This document shows, piece by piece, positions 51,756-59,744 of a stretch of DNA of 64,000 nucleotides (position 1 is its first letter; every line of letters begins with the position of its first letter). Location of the stretch: contig NZ_JACVCV010000008.1 in NCBI RefSeq assembly GCF_017811155.1, positions 62,001-126,000 of the forward strand, in the 5' to 3' direction. The translations under genes were made by a program, and so were the position numbers. Origin of the DNA: Lunatimonas salinarum. Its GTDB lineage: Bacteria > Bacteroidota > Bacteroidia > Cytophagales > Cyclobacteriaceae. The notes under the pieces were generated by a model, which did no database searches, was not told the DNA's origin, and saw nothing but the letters and a program-made list of their open reading frames with translations.

Positions 51756-51817
51756 AGGTCTATCGTTTAGGTTTGCCGAGAGCATTTGCAAGCTATCGAT
51801 TGGAAGGGATGTTTCGC

Positions 51818-52834
51818 CTAATATTTTCCGGATCGCTCTTGAAAGTGCGTTGGTTTATTGAAGGTCTCTCCTCCCTGAATAACCCACTCGTATGTCATTT
51901 CCATCATTTCCCCAAGGGTGACGCTGGGATAGCCGAACAGCCTATGGCACCGAGCGGCATTGTTTAGCAATGCGTTGGGGGACTCCTGACCGATAATTCT
52001 TGGTTGTTTGCCAAATAACCGCCCAAACTCCTCTGCCGCCCATCTAACAGCAATGATTTCCGGACCGGTGACGTTAAGGATTTTGGCAGGCACTTCGCAG
52101 TGAAGTAAGGAACGCAGGGCAATTTCATTCGCATCACCCTGCCAGATCACATTCATATACCCATTGGTAACATCGATTTCTCTATCTTCCTGGACCATCT
52201 TAGCGATTTCAAGTAAATTCCCGTATCGCATGTCAATGGCATAATTCAGCCGGTAAATAAGCATGGGAATTTGGTAACGGTGGCTAAAGGACTGAAAGAT
52301 ACGCTCCCGGCCCAAGCAGGATTGCGCATACTCTCCCACAGGCCCCGGTGCAGTCTCCTCGGTAGCCCCACCGGAGCTTATCGACACGAAGGGGTAGATA
52401 TTTCCAGAGGAAAACACGACAATTCGGGCGTCCCGGTTATGCTCGGCCACCCTTCCCGGCAAATAGGCATTCATCGCCCAAGTAAGGTGTTCATTGCCAT
52501 GGGTGCCAAACTTCCTTCCGGCCATGTAGATGACATTCTCCACCTTGGGTAATCTGGACAGCTCCCCATCATCGAGTATATCCGCAGATATAGCCTCCAC
52601 GCCATGCCGAATCAGGTCATCCTTCACACCTGCCTCCGAAAAGCGCGAAACCCCAATAACCCTACTGGAGGAGCCTGCCTGCCGAAGGGCATTCACAGCC
52701 AGCTTTGCCAAGCTAGGCCCCATCTTACCACCCACTCCCAACACGAGGATATCCCCCTTTATTTTCGCCATGTCTTCCACACATGCCCGGCTAGGTGTGG
52801 CCAGCTTCCGCTCCAATTCATGCAATGAATTCAT
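51818..52834 (-). CDS. NAD-dependent epimerase/dehydratase-family protein
   Basis: 338 residues. An N-terminal Rossmann motif ILVLGVGGKMGPSLAK (about 27-42) identifies an extended SDR. ENVIYMAGRKFGT and NAYLPGRVAEHN mark the nucleotide-binding side. At the usual catalytic place the sequence is EYAQSCLGRERIF, so the Tyr is present but the usual Lys of YxxxK is Cys/Leu-like, an oddity that may mean altered or no classical activity. The gene is 17 bases upstream of the transporter on the same strand and just before the aldolase, fitting a small catabolic module for an unknown sugar derivative. Confidence 0.75.
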   Translation of the reverse strand: MNSLHELERKLATPSRACVEDMAKIKGDILVLGVGGKMGPSLAKLAVNALRQAGSSSRVIGVSRFSEAGVKDDLIRHGVEAISADILDDGELSRLPKVENVIYMAGRKFGTHGNEHLTWAMNAYLPGRVAEHNRDARIVVFSSGNIYPFVSISSGGATEETAPGPVGEYAQSCLGRERIFQSFSHRYQIPMLIYRLNYAIDMRYGNLLEIAKMVQEDREIDVTNGYMNVIWQGDANEIALRSLLHCEVPAKILNVTGPEIIAVRWAAEEFGRLFGKQPRIIGQESPNALLNNAARCHRLFGYPSVTLGEMMEMTYEWVIQGGETFNKPTHFQERSGKY

Positions 52835-52851
52835 TTCTTTTGACTAAATTT

Positions 52852-54087
52852 TTATGATAAAAAGAGATTCTTAAAATTGGTCCACGCAAGGAAAAGCAAT
52901 ACGAGAATGCCAAGAATGCCCAGCACCCGTGCGAGACGGCTATTTGCCAAGGATCCCATGAGCTTCGTATCACCCGCTATGAGGAACATGCCCATACCTA
53001 TAAAGGGCACCACAAAAATCGTAACACCCTGCGCAAATACAATAAGCTCCAGAGGAAGTCTTCCAAACACCAACGCAACCGTAGCACCCAGTACAATGAC
53101 CAATGAGATCAATAGCTTCACCGGTCTGCTGTTCAGATCCCTTCCCAAACCCAGTGCATCTGCAAATAACGTCCCGCCGATGGTGGCATTACCCACCAGG
53201 GAGGAAAACGATGCACCGAATAATCCCAGCATAAAGATATGGGTGGCGAAGTCCCCATAAAGTGGCTCCAGCGCCTTGCCCATGTCTGATGCCGAATTGA
53301 CCTGAATGCCCTGAGGGAAAAGAATGGTGGCGGCACTTATCAATATCATTCCAGAGATCAACCCCAAAACCAAGATCCCGGTAAAAGCCTCTCGTTTTGC
53401 CTGCTTAGCAGAGGAGGCATTCCAACCTCGCTCCTGCACCAAGTAGGATTGATAAAAAGCCCCCCCTATGGAAAACGTGGAGGCTACCAATGCGACAACC
53501 AACAACAACGATCCATCCGGAACCGAAGGCATGAGGCGCTGTAAAATCTGGCTCCAATTGGGCTTTGCGATGATCACCGTGAACAAAAAGGAAATCAACA
53601 TAATCCCCACCATGCTCACCATGACTTTTTCCAATATACTGTAGAACGAGCGGGTAAATAGAAGGGAAATCGCTGCCAAAGAGATAAACAGTATCCAAGG
53701 TGCCGTAGACGTCCCGAATGACTCCGCAAATGCCAACCCGGCTCCGATAGTATTTCCCGCCTGAAATGAAGCTGTCACCAAAAAAATCCCAAAACCTGCC
53801 AAGAGGGACGCCCAGCGTCCCCAGCGATCTCGAAAACAATCCAATAGAGACCGATTGCTGACCAATCCGATACGGGCCCCCATACCTGTAAAGGTCATCA
53901 TTAGCACTGTTGTAATTACCAGCACCCACAACAGGTCATAGCTGAATACCGCCCCAAGCTTCGAGGCTATGGTTAGACTCCCTGGCCCGAATACCAAGGC
54001 TGCGGTAATGATGCCCGGTCCCAGGGACTTCCACCAACGTTGGATCGGTCCTGGGTAGTTGGGTTTTACGAAATGTGACTCTTTCAA
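52852..54087 (-). CDS. Nramp-fold transporter without canonical metal-binding motifs
   Basis: 411 residues with about 11 hydrophobic helices and an overall Nramp-like start (SLGPGIITAALVFGPGSLTIAS). The first-helix metal motif DPGN is replaced by GPGS (34-37), and the sixth-helix MPHNLYLHS-type motif reads GGAFYQSYLVQ (about 208-218), so neither metal-ligand set is present. It therefore probably carries something other than Mn2+ or Fe2+. It sits between an esterase and an epimerase/DHDPS/LacI catabolic set, which points to an organic substrate (inference). The frame is intact and all helices are present. It could also be a proton-coupled Nramp-related protein of unknown cargo. Confidence 0.75.
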   Translation of the reverse strand: MKESHFVKPNYPGPIQRWWKSLGPGIITAALVFGPGSLTIASKLGAVFSYDLLWVLVITTVLMMTFTGMGARIGLVSNRSLLDCFRDRWGRWASLLAGFGIFLVTASFQAGNTIGAGLAFAESFGTSTAPWILFISLAAISLLFTRSFYSILEKVMVSMVGIMLISFLFTVIIAKPNWSQILQRLMPSVPDGSLLLVVALVASTFSIGGAFYQSYLVQERGWNASSAKQAKREAFTGILVLGLISGMILISAATILFPQGIQVNSASDMGKALEPLYGDFATHIFMLGLFGASFSSLVGNATIGGTLFADALGLGRDLNSRPVKLLISLVIVLGATVALVFGRLPLELIVFAQGVTIFVVPFIGMGMFLIAGDTKLMGSLANSRLARVLGILGILVLLFLAWTNFKNLFLS

Positions 54088-54128
54088 TATCTGTTGGTTT
54101 GGATGAAAGCTAACGCATGCCCACTAAC

Positions 54129-54144
54129 TGGCAAAAGTCTGCCA
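54129..54144. promoter_or_regulatory. Candidate operator (imperfect palindrome) upstream of the transporter operon
   Basis: TGGCA (54129-54133) and TGCCA (54140-54144) are inverted around six bases, just upstream of the transporter gene. It is a possible binding site for the LacI-type protein, but typical LacI operators have a central CG and this one does not, so it is only a weak candidate. Confidence 0.25.
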
Positions 54145-54162
54145 ATATACTAAATTTTTCGA

Positions 54163-55368
54163 TCAACGGGAATCGGATTGGAGCTTTAGAAAATAGCTGA
54201 AGAAATCCATGATAACCTGATTGGAAGCCTCATTAGGCGCATGTTCGGGTCGGTTAGTCATTCCCAGGCGGTCGGTATGCCCCAGAAGTTTGTTTACCGC
54301 CCTGCTGTGGTTTAGCGGAATCCATCGCTCAAGCGGATCTTCCGATCCCCCCGAAACCAGAAAAGGCCTGGGGGCCATCAGTGCATGCAGCTCGTGTAAA
54401 TCCATCCCTTTCGCCAACAACCTAGGGTACAGCCCTACTGCCGGGTTATCGGCAGTAGGAATGCCCCTCGCCCTCCAGGGTGGGGGATGATATCCCAAAT
54501 ACCAAGGCTCCCAGTAATTAATACTCGGCCGGTCCTGCTGGAATACAATGCCGGGATCAGACCAGGCCGCGGCAGCAAACTTATCGTACAGACAGGACGC
54601 AAACATGGCCCATTTCCCGCCATAGGAATGCCCCATAATACCGATTCTTTCGGGATCCACCTCCGGCAGCTGTGCCAGCAAATGCCATGACGTGGCAGCG
54701 GCATATGCCAACATAGACAGCGGCTCCACGGTGGCCTGCTCAATGGAAGGATAGTAGATAGAGTAGGTCTCATTTAGGGTTGATTCCGTGGTACCAAGCG
54801 ACAGCGTCACAAAGCCACGCCGAGTCAATTGCCGGGCAAAGTCCCGATCTGTTAAATCCGGCCTGCCCAAACCCACTGCGGTCTCGGGTTCGTAATAGAC
54901 GGTTATAACGGCAGCGCTCTTAACCGCCCCATAGGGGATCAATAGGTATGCCGTAGTGCGCTGGCCCGGCACCCATTCAAAGGCAATTTTTTTCTGAAGG
55001 TAACCTTCCTTTTCCTCGACCTGCAGCACCTCAGTGGCAGGGCGTTCGTTTATCTGGGGCCAAGTCCCCATCAGCCCATGCCATTTACGTAAGATCTCGG
55101 ATCTTCTGTGCTTCCATGCCCTTTTGCTCCTGGCCTGTTTGCCGTTTTCAAAAAGCAGCGGACTACGGTAATCACCAAAACTGTTATCTAAAGCGGCGGG
55201 GGGAGAGAAGTAGGGAGCAATTGCTTCCCAAGCTACCGAAGACTGATGCCGCATCTGATTGTCGCTGCTCTGCCGGGCCAAGAGCGGTGCAAAGGCCAGG
55301 GGACAAATCCAAAACAGCAAAAGGCCAAAAACCAAGAGGTAGGTTACAAATAAGTTAGGCTGGGACAT
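54163..55368 (-). CDS. Secreted alpha/beta hydrolase (acetylxylan-esterase-like)
   Basis: 401 residues from ATG 55368 (MSQPNLFVTYLL), with a signal or anchor segment at about 7-28; the longer frame to 55458 adds 30 unlikely residues. The nucleophile elbow is GIMGHSYGGKWAMF (Ser near 268). The acid/His are probably around SGGSEDPLERW and the late GHTDRLG or EHAPNEASN. A long N-terminal domain (30-150) precedes the fold, as in exported esterases acting on acylated polysaccharides. It begins 75 bases upstream of the Nramp-like gene on the same strand. The substrate is unknown. Confidence 0.75.
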   Translation of the reverse strand: MSQPNLFVTYLLVFGLLLFWICPLAFAPLLARQSSDNQMRHQSSVAWEAIAPYFSPPAALDNSFGDYRSPLLFENGKQARSKRAWKHRRSEILRKWHGLMGTWPQINERPATEVLQVEEKEGYLQKKIAFEWVPGQRTTAYLLIPYGAVKSAAVITVYYEPETAVGLGRPDLTDRDFARQLTRRGFVTLSLGTTESTLNETYSIYYPSIEQATVEPLSMLAYAAATSWHLLAQLPEVDPERIGIMGHSYGGKWAMFASCLYDKFAAAAWSDPGIVFQQDRPSINYWEPWYLGYHPPPWRARGIPTADNPAVGLYPRLLAKGMDLHELHALMAPRPFLVSGGSEDPLERWIPLNHSRAVNKLLGHTDRLGMTNRPEHAPNEASNQVIMDFFSYFLKLQSDSR

Positions 55369-55516
55369 AGGCGAATGGCTTCGTTTGCGTACCCAAAATT
55401 TAGGACTAAAAATTGACTGGGCAAAACGAATGATCACTTTTGCCTCCAAAAACCACAATAGGAAGCTTCCCTAAAAATTAAGCCATAAAAACGGCAACCC
55501 GCACATCCCATGTGGT

Positions 55517-57013
55517 CTAATCACCTGTTAAAAGAGGGACACGCACCGAAAACGTAGTCCCCTTCCCTACCTGACTATCGACGCTGATGGATCCATTATG
55601 GAGCTCAACGATTTTTTTACAGGCCCAAAGTCCGATGCCATTGCTGTCTTCTCGCATATTAAGGCGGGCAAACCGCTTAAAAATTGCTTCTTGTCTATCG
55701 GCGGGAATGCCAATACCGTTGTCTGTGACGGCTATCAAAAATCCGTCCTGCTCCCGGGTACAGGAAACTTGAATGATGGGATTGGCTTCACTACGGTACT
55801 TTAGGGCATTGCCCACCAAATTGATAAGCAGCCGTTTAAAAAGAACTGGGTAAACCGTGACGCTGTCTACTTCGGCATGAAGGATAAAATCTGCATGTGA
55901 CTGCCTAATTTCCTCTTCAAAAATGCCCTGAATAGCGGCAAAAAGTGGGTTCAGCGCTACCGATTGCAGCTCCTCATTGACTATACCTGAGCGGGCATAT
56001 TCCAATAATCCCTCTATCATTTGGTTCATATCCCGGGATGCCTTGTAGATCACCTCCAACAGTTCCTCCAACTTATCTGGCGTCAGCAATTCCCGTTTGC
56101 GCATGATCAGCTCTGCAAGACCGATGACTTGACGTAGGGGAGCTTTCAGGTCGTGAGAGGCAACATAGGCAAAATCCTGTAGTGCCGAGTTACTTTCTTC
56201 CAGCCGGTCATTTTGCCGCTTTAGTTGCTGATTTAGCTGATCAATCTTGGCCTCGTATTCTTTCTGTTGGGAAATATCGTATTGAATGGAAAAAAAACCG
56301 AGTCTTTGCCCCTCGAAATCCAACATGGGCTCTGCGAATATCCGGAGCCAATATTTCTTACCCGATTTACTGTAATTGATGACTTCTACTGAAAAAGGCT
56401 GAAACGCAGCAATCGCCTGCCTCATGACGGCCACCACGGCAGGGTCTGTTTCCTCGCCCTGAAGAAAATCACCGGGCTTTCTTCCCATTACTTCGGATTC
56501 ACGGTACCCTGTGATGATTTCAAATCCGGGATTTACAAAGGTGATCTTCCCGTCAATATCGGTAATGACCACCGAGTTGCTGGTTTGGCGTGCTATGAGG
56601 GATAGTTTTTTTACCTCCTCCTCAGTAGCCATCCGTTCGGAGACCTCCCGCGTGACCAATAGTAGCTGTCCCGTACCTTCCACGATGGCATCGATTTTCT
56701 TCATACGTGTTTCAAACCATCTAAGCATGCCTCCTTTTGTACGAAATCGAAAGGTGAGGGACACCTGACTCTCCCCATCCGACATGCCTTTGAATGCGTT
56801 TGAGTATGCCTCCTGATCCTTTAAAAACGGCAAATGCGCCCGAAAACCTCCCCGTTGAAGTTCTTCAACCGAATATCCGGTCAATTCCAAGGCCGCAGGA
56901 GAGAGGTACCTGATATTTCCGTCAAGATCGTGTACACTGACCATGTCCATAGAATGCATGGCTAAATGTTCAAAAAATCCGGGAGATTCCGGTTGGCTAG
57001 GCAGATTGAGCAA
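55517..57013 (-). CDS. Two-PAS sensor histidine kinase
   Basis: 498 residues, cytoplasmic. PAS 1 spans about 8-125 (HSMDMVSVHDLDGNIRYLSPAALELTGY) and PAS 2 about 140-250 (SNSVVITDIDGKITFVNPGFEIITGYRESEVMG). A coiled-coil linker is followed by the dimerisation helix with phospho-His in LQDFAYVASHDLKAPLRQ (about 278-295). The ATPase has NLVGNALKYRS, VTDNGIGIPADRQEAIFKRF and NGIGLWACKKIVELHNGSISV. This phytochrome-type kinase core is common in Bacteroidota. No partner regulator is encoded beside it. It resembles but is distinct from the larger kinase at 46640. Confidence 0.9.
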   Translation of the reverse strand: MLNLPSQPESPGFFEHLAMHSMDMVSVHDLDGNIRYLSPAALELTGYSVEELQRGGFRAHLPFLKDQEAYSNAFKGMSDGESQVSLTFRFRTKGGMLRWFETRMKKIDAIVEGTGQLLLVTREVSERMATEEEVKKLSLIARQTSNSVVITDIDGKITFVNPGFEIITGYRESEVMGRKPGDFLQGEETDPAVVAVMRQAIAAFQPFSVEVINYSKSGKKYWLRIFAEPMLDFEGQRLGFFSIQYDISQQKEYEAKIDQLNQQLKRQNDRLEESNSALQDFAYVASHDLKAPLRQVIGLAELIMRKRELLTPDKLEELLEVIYKASRDMNQMIEGLLEYARSGIVNEELQSVALNPLFAAIQGIFEEEIRQSHADFILHAEVDSVTVYPVLFKRLLINLVGNALKYRSEANPIIQVSCTREQDGFLIAVTDNGIGIPADRQEAIFKRFARLNMREDSNGIGLWACKKIVELHNGSISVDSQVGKGTTFSVRVPLLTGD

Positions 57014-57240
57014 TTGTCAGAGGGTTAGGAAAGCAAACACAAGGGTGCTGCTATTGAATAAGAAACAAAGATAGCGATAGGTTTTTAGAAGAAACGGCAG
57101 AAATAGCACATTGGATCCCAACAGCCTTTTTTAGGAGAGCACTCTGGGTAGGACTGCCGAAAATCCTTTTCCCAATATAGGAAAAAATCCACACCATCAA
57201 ATTTTATTTTACAAAATGGTAAAGATTTTTCGGCAAAACG
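57014..57240. other. Spacer between divergent genes
   Basis: About 230 bases with no gene supported; AT-rich at its right end, where the promoter of the aromatic operon begins. Confidence 0.5.
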
Positions 57241-57271
57241 TTTGATTATTATCCCAGGGAGGTTAAATTTG
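57241..57271 (+). promoter_or_regulatory. Promoter of the aromatic amino acid operon
   Basis: TTTG (57241-57244) and TAAATTTG (57264-57271) are 19 bases apart, an excellent Bacteroidota promoter. The RNA would begin close to 57276, which is the ATG of the leader peptide, so the leader transcript is probably leaderless or nearly so. Confidence 0.75.
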
Positions 57272-57275
57272 GCAC

Positions 57276-57371
57276 ATGAAAAAATTCGCAGCTACTTACT
57301 TTAGCTTCTTTTACTTTTACTTTCGTCCCCAAGGTCGAATCGGAGCTGCTTATTGTCTAAGTAATAACTAA
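57276..57371 (+). CDS. Aromatic-rich leader peptide of an attenuator
   Basis: 31 residues: MKKFAATYFSFFYFYFRPQG, then a short tail ending in NN. Residues 8-16 contain five Phe and three Tyr among nine, and Phe4 and Tyr26 add to this. This is the pattern of a pheL-type leader peptide; ribosome stalling at these codons under low Phe or Tyr would decide the fold of the following RNA. The ATG (57276) sits where transcription should begin, so the peptide is probably translated without a Shine-Dalgarno. The operon encodes DAHP synthase/chorismate mutase through prephenate enzymes, exactly what Phe/Tyr feedback would control. Translation itself is inferred. Confidence 0.75.
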   Translation: MKKFAATYFSFFYFYFRPQGRIGAAYCLSNN

Positions 57372-57421
57372 AACGAAAGATAAACTTAAAGAGGCCCGGT
57401 TCGAAGGAATCGGGCCTTTTT
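57335..57421 (+). promoter_or_regulatory. Antiterminator/terminator pair (transcription attenuator)
   Basis: The terminator stem is AGGCCCGGTTC (57392-57402) with GAATCGGGCCT (57407-57417, one G-T pair) and loop GAAG, followed by a T tract. Alternatively TCGAATCGG (57335-57343) pairs over nine bases with CCGGTTCGA (57396-57404), destroying the terminator. GCAGCT (57288-57293) can pair with AGCTGC (57344-57349), a possible protector for the no-stall state. Ribosome stalling at 57297-57323 would expose segment 57335-57343, favouring read-through into aroG. Confidence 0.8.
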
Positions 57422-57441
57422 TATTAACCAGAACCAAGAAA

Positions 57442-58548
57442 ATGGAAAATCACTTACAAACACAAGACTGGGGTTTGGGCCTGAAGGACAAGCACCTGAT
57501 CATCGCGGGACCTTGCAGTGCGGAGACTCCCGAGCAAATCGAAAAAATCTGTTTGGACATGAAAGAGGCCAACATGGTTCCCGACGTGTTTCGTGCAGGT
57601 ATCTGGAAGCCAAGAACCAGACCGGGAAGCTTTGAAGGTATTGGTGAAGTAGGCCTCACTTGGATGGAGATTGTAAGGCATCATCTGAATATTCCCATCA
57701 CGACCGAAGTAGGCAATACAGCCCACGTAGAATCTGCCCTAAAGCATGGCGTAGATATCCTTTGGATAGGTGCCCGAACCACGGTGAACCCCTTTGCCGT
57801 GCAGGAAATTGCCGACGCCCTGAAGGGTGTGGATATCCCGGTGATGGTAAAAAACCCCATGAACCCCGACTTGGAGCTTTGGAGAGGTGCCTTGGAGCGT
57901 TTGCAAGCGGTGGGAATCAACAAACTGGCAGCAATCCACCGAGGATTCAGTGACGCCTACGACAAGCGGTTCCGAAACAAACCAAACTGGTCTATGCCGA
58001 TGCATCTGAAGAGAATCTGGAAGGGCATGCAAGTAATCAACGACCCCAGCCACATCGTGGGTAACCGGGAAGGCCTGCTCGAAACTGCCCAACGAGCCAT
58101 CAACTTCGGCTTGGACGGTTTGATGATCGAAACCCACCACGATCCCGACAATGCTTGGTCTGACGCCAAACAGCAAGTAACTCCCCGACGCCTACGGGAA
58201 ATCATCGATGCCATCGATTTCAAAAAGCCGCTTGAAGCCGAGCAGCCTTCTGAAAAACTACAAGATTTGAGACGGGCTGTAGATCACATCGACGATCAAC
58301 TGTTGGATCTACTTGCGGAAAGGTTTGCGATCATTGATCAGATTGGTGACCACAAACGCGAGCATAACCTAACCGTCTTTCAAGCGGAACGCTGGAAAGC
58401 TGTCATGGATTCGAGAACACAAAAGGGCATTGAGAAGAACCTTAGCGAAAAATTCATGAAAGAGTTGCTTTATTGCATACATGAAGAATCGGTGAAAAGA
58501 CAAGAGAAAAAATTAAGAGAGGATGTATCTGTAAAGAAAAGCGTCTAA
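57442..58548 (+). CDS. aroG: Bifunctional 3-deoxy-7-phosphoheptulonate synthase / chorismate mutase
   Basis: 368 residues. The N-terminal DAHP synthase part (about 1-265) is the short type seen in Bacteroidota, with HLIIAGPCSAETPEQ, VFRAGIWKPRTRPGSFEGIG and DILWIGARTTVNPFAVQEI. The C-terminal chorismate mutase domain (about 275-360) has LRRAVDHIDDQLLDLLAERFAIIDQIGDHK. The fusion couples the first committed step to the branch toward prephenate. Both domains carry their conserved residues. It follows the attenuator terminator by about 20 bases, and is first in the operon. Confidence 0.94.
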   Translation: MENHLQTQDWGLGLKDKHLIIAGPCSAETPEQIEKICLDMKEANMVPDVFRAGIWKPRTRPGSFEGIGEVGLTWMEIVRHHLNIPITTEVGNTAHVESALKHGVDILWIGARTTVNPFAVQEIADALKGVDIPVMVKNPMNPDLELWRGALERLQAVGINKLAAIHRGFSDAYDKRFRNKPNWSMPMHLKRIWKGMQVINDPSHIVGNREGLLETAQRAINFGLDGLMIETHHDPDNAWSDAKQQVTPRRLREIIDAIDFKKPLEAEQPSEKLQDLRRAVDHIDDQLLDLLAERFAIIDQIGDHKREHNLTVFQAERWKAVMDSRTQKGIEKNLSEKFMKELLYCIHEESVKRQEKKLREDVSVKKSV

Positions 58549-58576
58549 TTTTGACCTTCTCTTAAACACACTTACT

Positions 58577-59614
58577 TTGGAAAAAGTCATCTTTTCGGCA
58601 CAAATCGCCAAGGATATACCGCGCTATCTCGACACCCGTAAGTTTTCGAAACTAGGGGTCATCGCAGACAGCCATACTGTACAGACTTGCTACCCCATCC
58701 TTCAGTCATCCCTTCCGGATCATACCGTCTTTGCATTTGAGGCCGGCGAGATCCACAAAAATCTGGATACCTGTACTCAGATTTGGCAGTGGATGACCGA
58801 AGAGGGCTTTGACCGAAAAGCATTGGTGATCAATATTGGCGGGGGTGTCACGGGTGATATGGGGGGATTTTGCGCTAGCACCTATAAGCGGGGCATACGC
58901 TTTATCAACATCCCCACCACACTACTATCTCAGGTAGATGCCAGCGTGGGTGGCAAACTCGGCATTGATTTCATGGGATTCAAAAATCACATTGGGGTCT
59001 TTACCCAACCCGAAGCCGTGATCATCAGTGAGGTGTTTTTACAAACCCTTCCGGAGGCAGAACTCCGCTCCGGGTACGCAGAAATCATCAAGCACGGCCT
59101 TATTTCCAACGCCAACTATTTTGAAAGCCTCAAAACTGAAAATTGGCAGACCCAAAATTGGAAGGATATCATCGAGGTATCTGTGGGTATCAAGGAGGCT
59201 GTGGTAAGCAGAGATCCCCGGGAAGAGGGGCTGCGGAAAATCCTGAATTTTGGACATACCATCGGCCATGCCGTAGAATCCCATTACTTGGATAGTCCGA
59301 ACCACCTGCTGCACGGTGAAGCCATCGCAGTGGGCATGTTGGCAGAAGCCTTTCTCTCCCAAAAATACCTACGGCTGAGTCCGGAAGACCTATATAAGAT
59401 CGAATCCAAAATTCTAGGGGTATTTGGCAAGGTCACCATTCCGGAAGATGATTTTGAAGCCATCGTCTCCCGTTGCTTCCAGGACAAGAAGAACGAGGGA
59501 TCCGTACTCAATTTTTCGCTACTGACCAAAATCGGCCACTGCGAATACAACATTGCCGTGGGTAAAGATGAAATCTTCCAATCGCTGCGTTATTACAACG
59601 AGCTTACCCCGTGA
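58577..59614 (+). CDS. aroB: 3-dehydroquinate synthase
   Basis: 345 residues from a TTG at 58577; no ATG is available at a sensible distance. Motifs: GGGVTGDMGGFCASTYKRGI (about 93-112), NIPTTLLSQVDASVGGK (about 114-130), ELRSGYAEIIKHGLI (about 160-174), LNFGHTIGHAVES (about 222-234) and HGEAIAVGM (about 246-254). These supply the NAD- and metal-binding residues of AroB, which closes DAHP to 3-dehydroquinate. It starts 28 bases after the aroG stop, in the same operon. Confidence 0.94.
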   Translation: MEKVIFSAQIAKDIPRYLDTRKFSKLGVIADSHTVQTCYPILQSSLPDHTVFAFEAGEIHKNLDTCTQIWQWMTEEGFDRKALVINIGGGVTGDMGGFCASTYKRGIRFINIPTTLLSQVDASVGGKLGIDFMGFKNHIGVFTQPEAVIISEVFLQTLPEAELRSGYAEIIKHGLISNANYFESLKTENWQTQNWKDIIEVSVGIKEAVVSRDPREEGLRKILNFGHTIGHAVESHYLDSPNHLLHGEAIAVGMLAEAFLSQKYLRLSPEDLYKIESKILGVFGKVTIPEDDFEAIVSRCFQDKKNEGSVLNFSLLTKIGHCEYNIAVGKDEIFQSLRYYNELTP

Positions 59615-59744
59615 AATCGGACTCAAGGAAACCCATGCATAAAGAATGAATTTCTAACCGGTAACAATTCCTCTGATCACATCGGAAAACCCTTCATTTA
59701 CCTTTTGGGAAACCTTGTGAACGGGAAAAAGCCATTGTAAGGAC

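Noticed and set aside
52852-54087. Mn/Fe transporter (MntH)
   Set aside because: Both metal-binding motifs of helices 1 and 6 are replaced.
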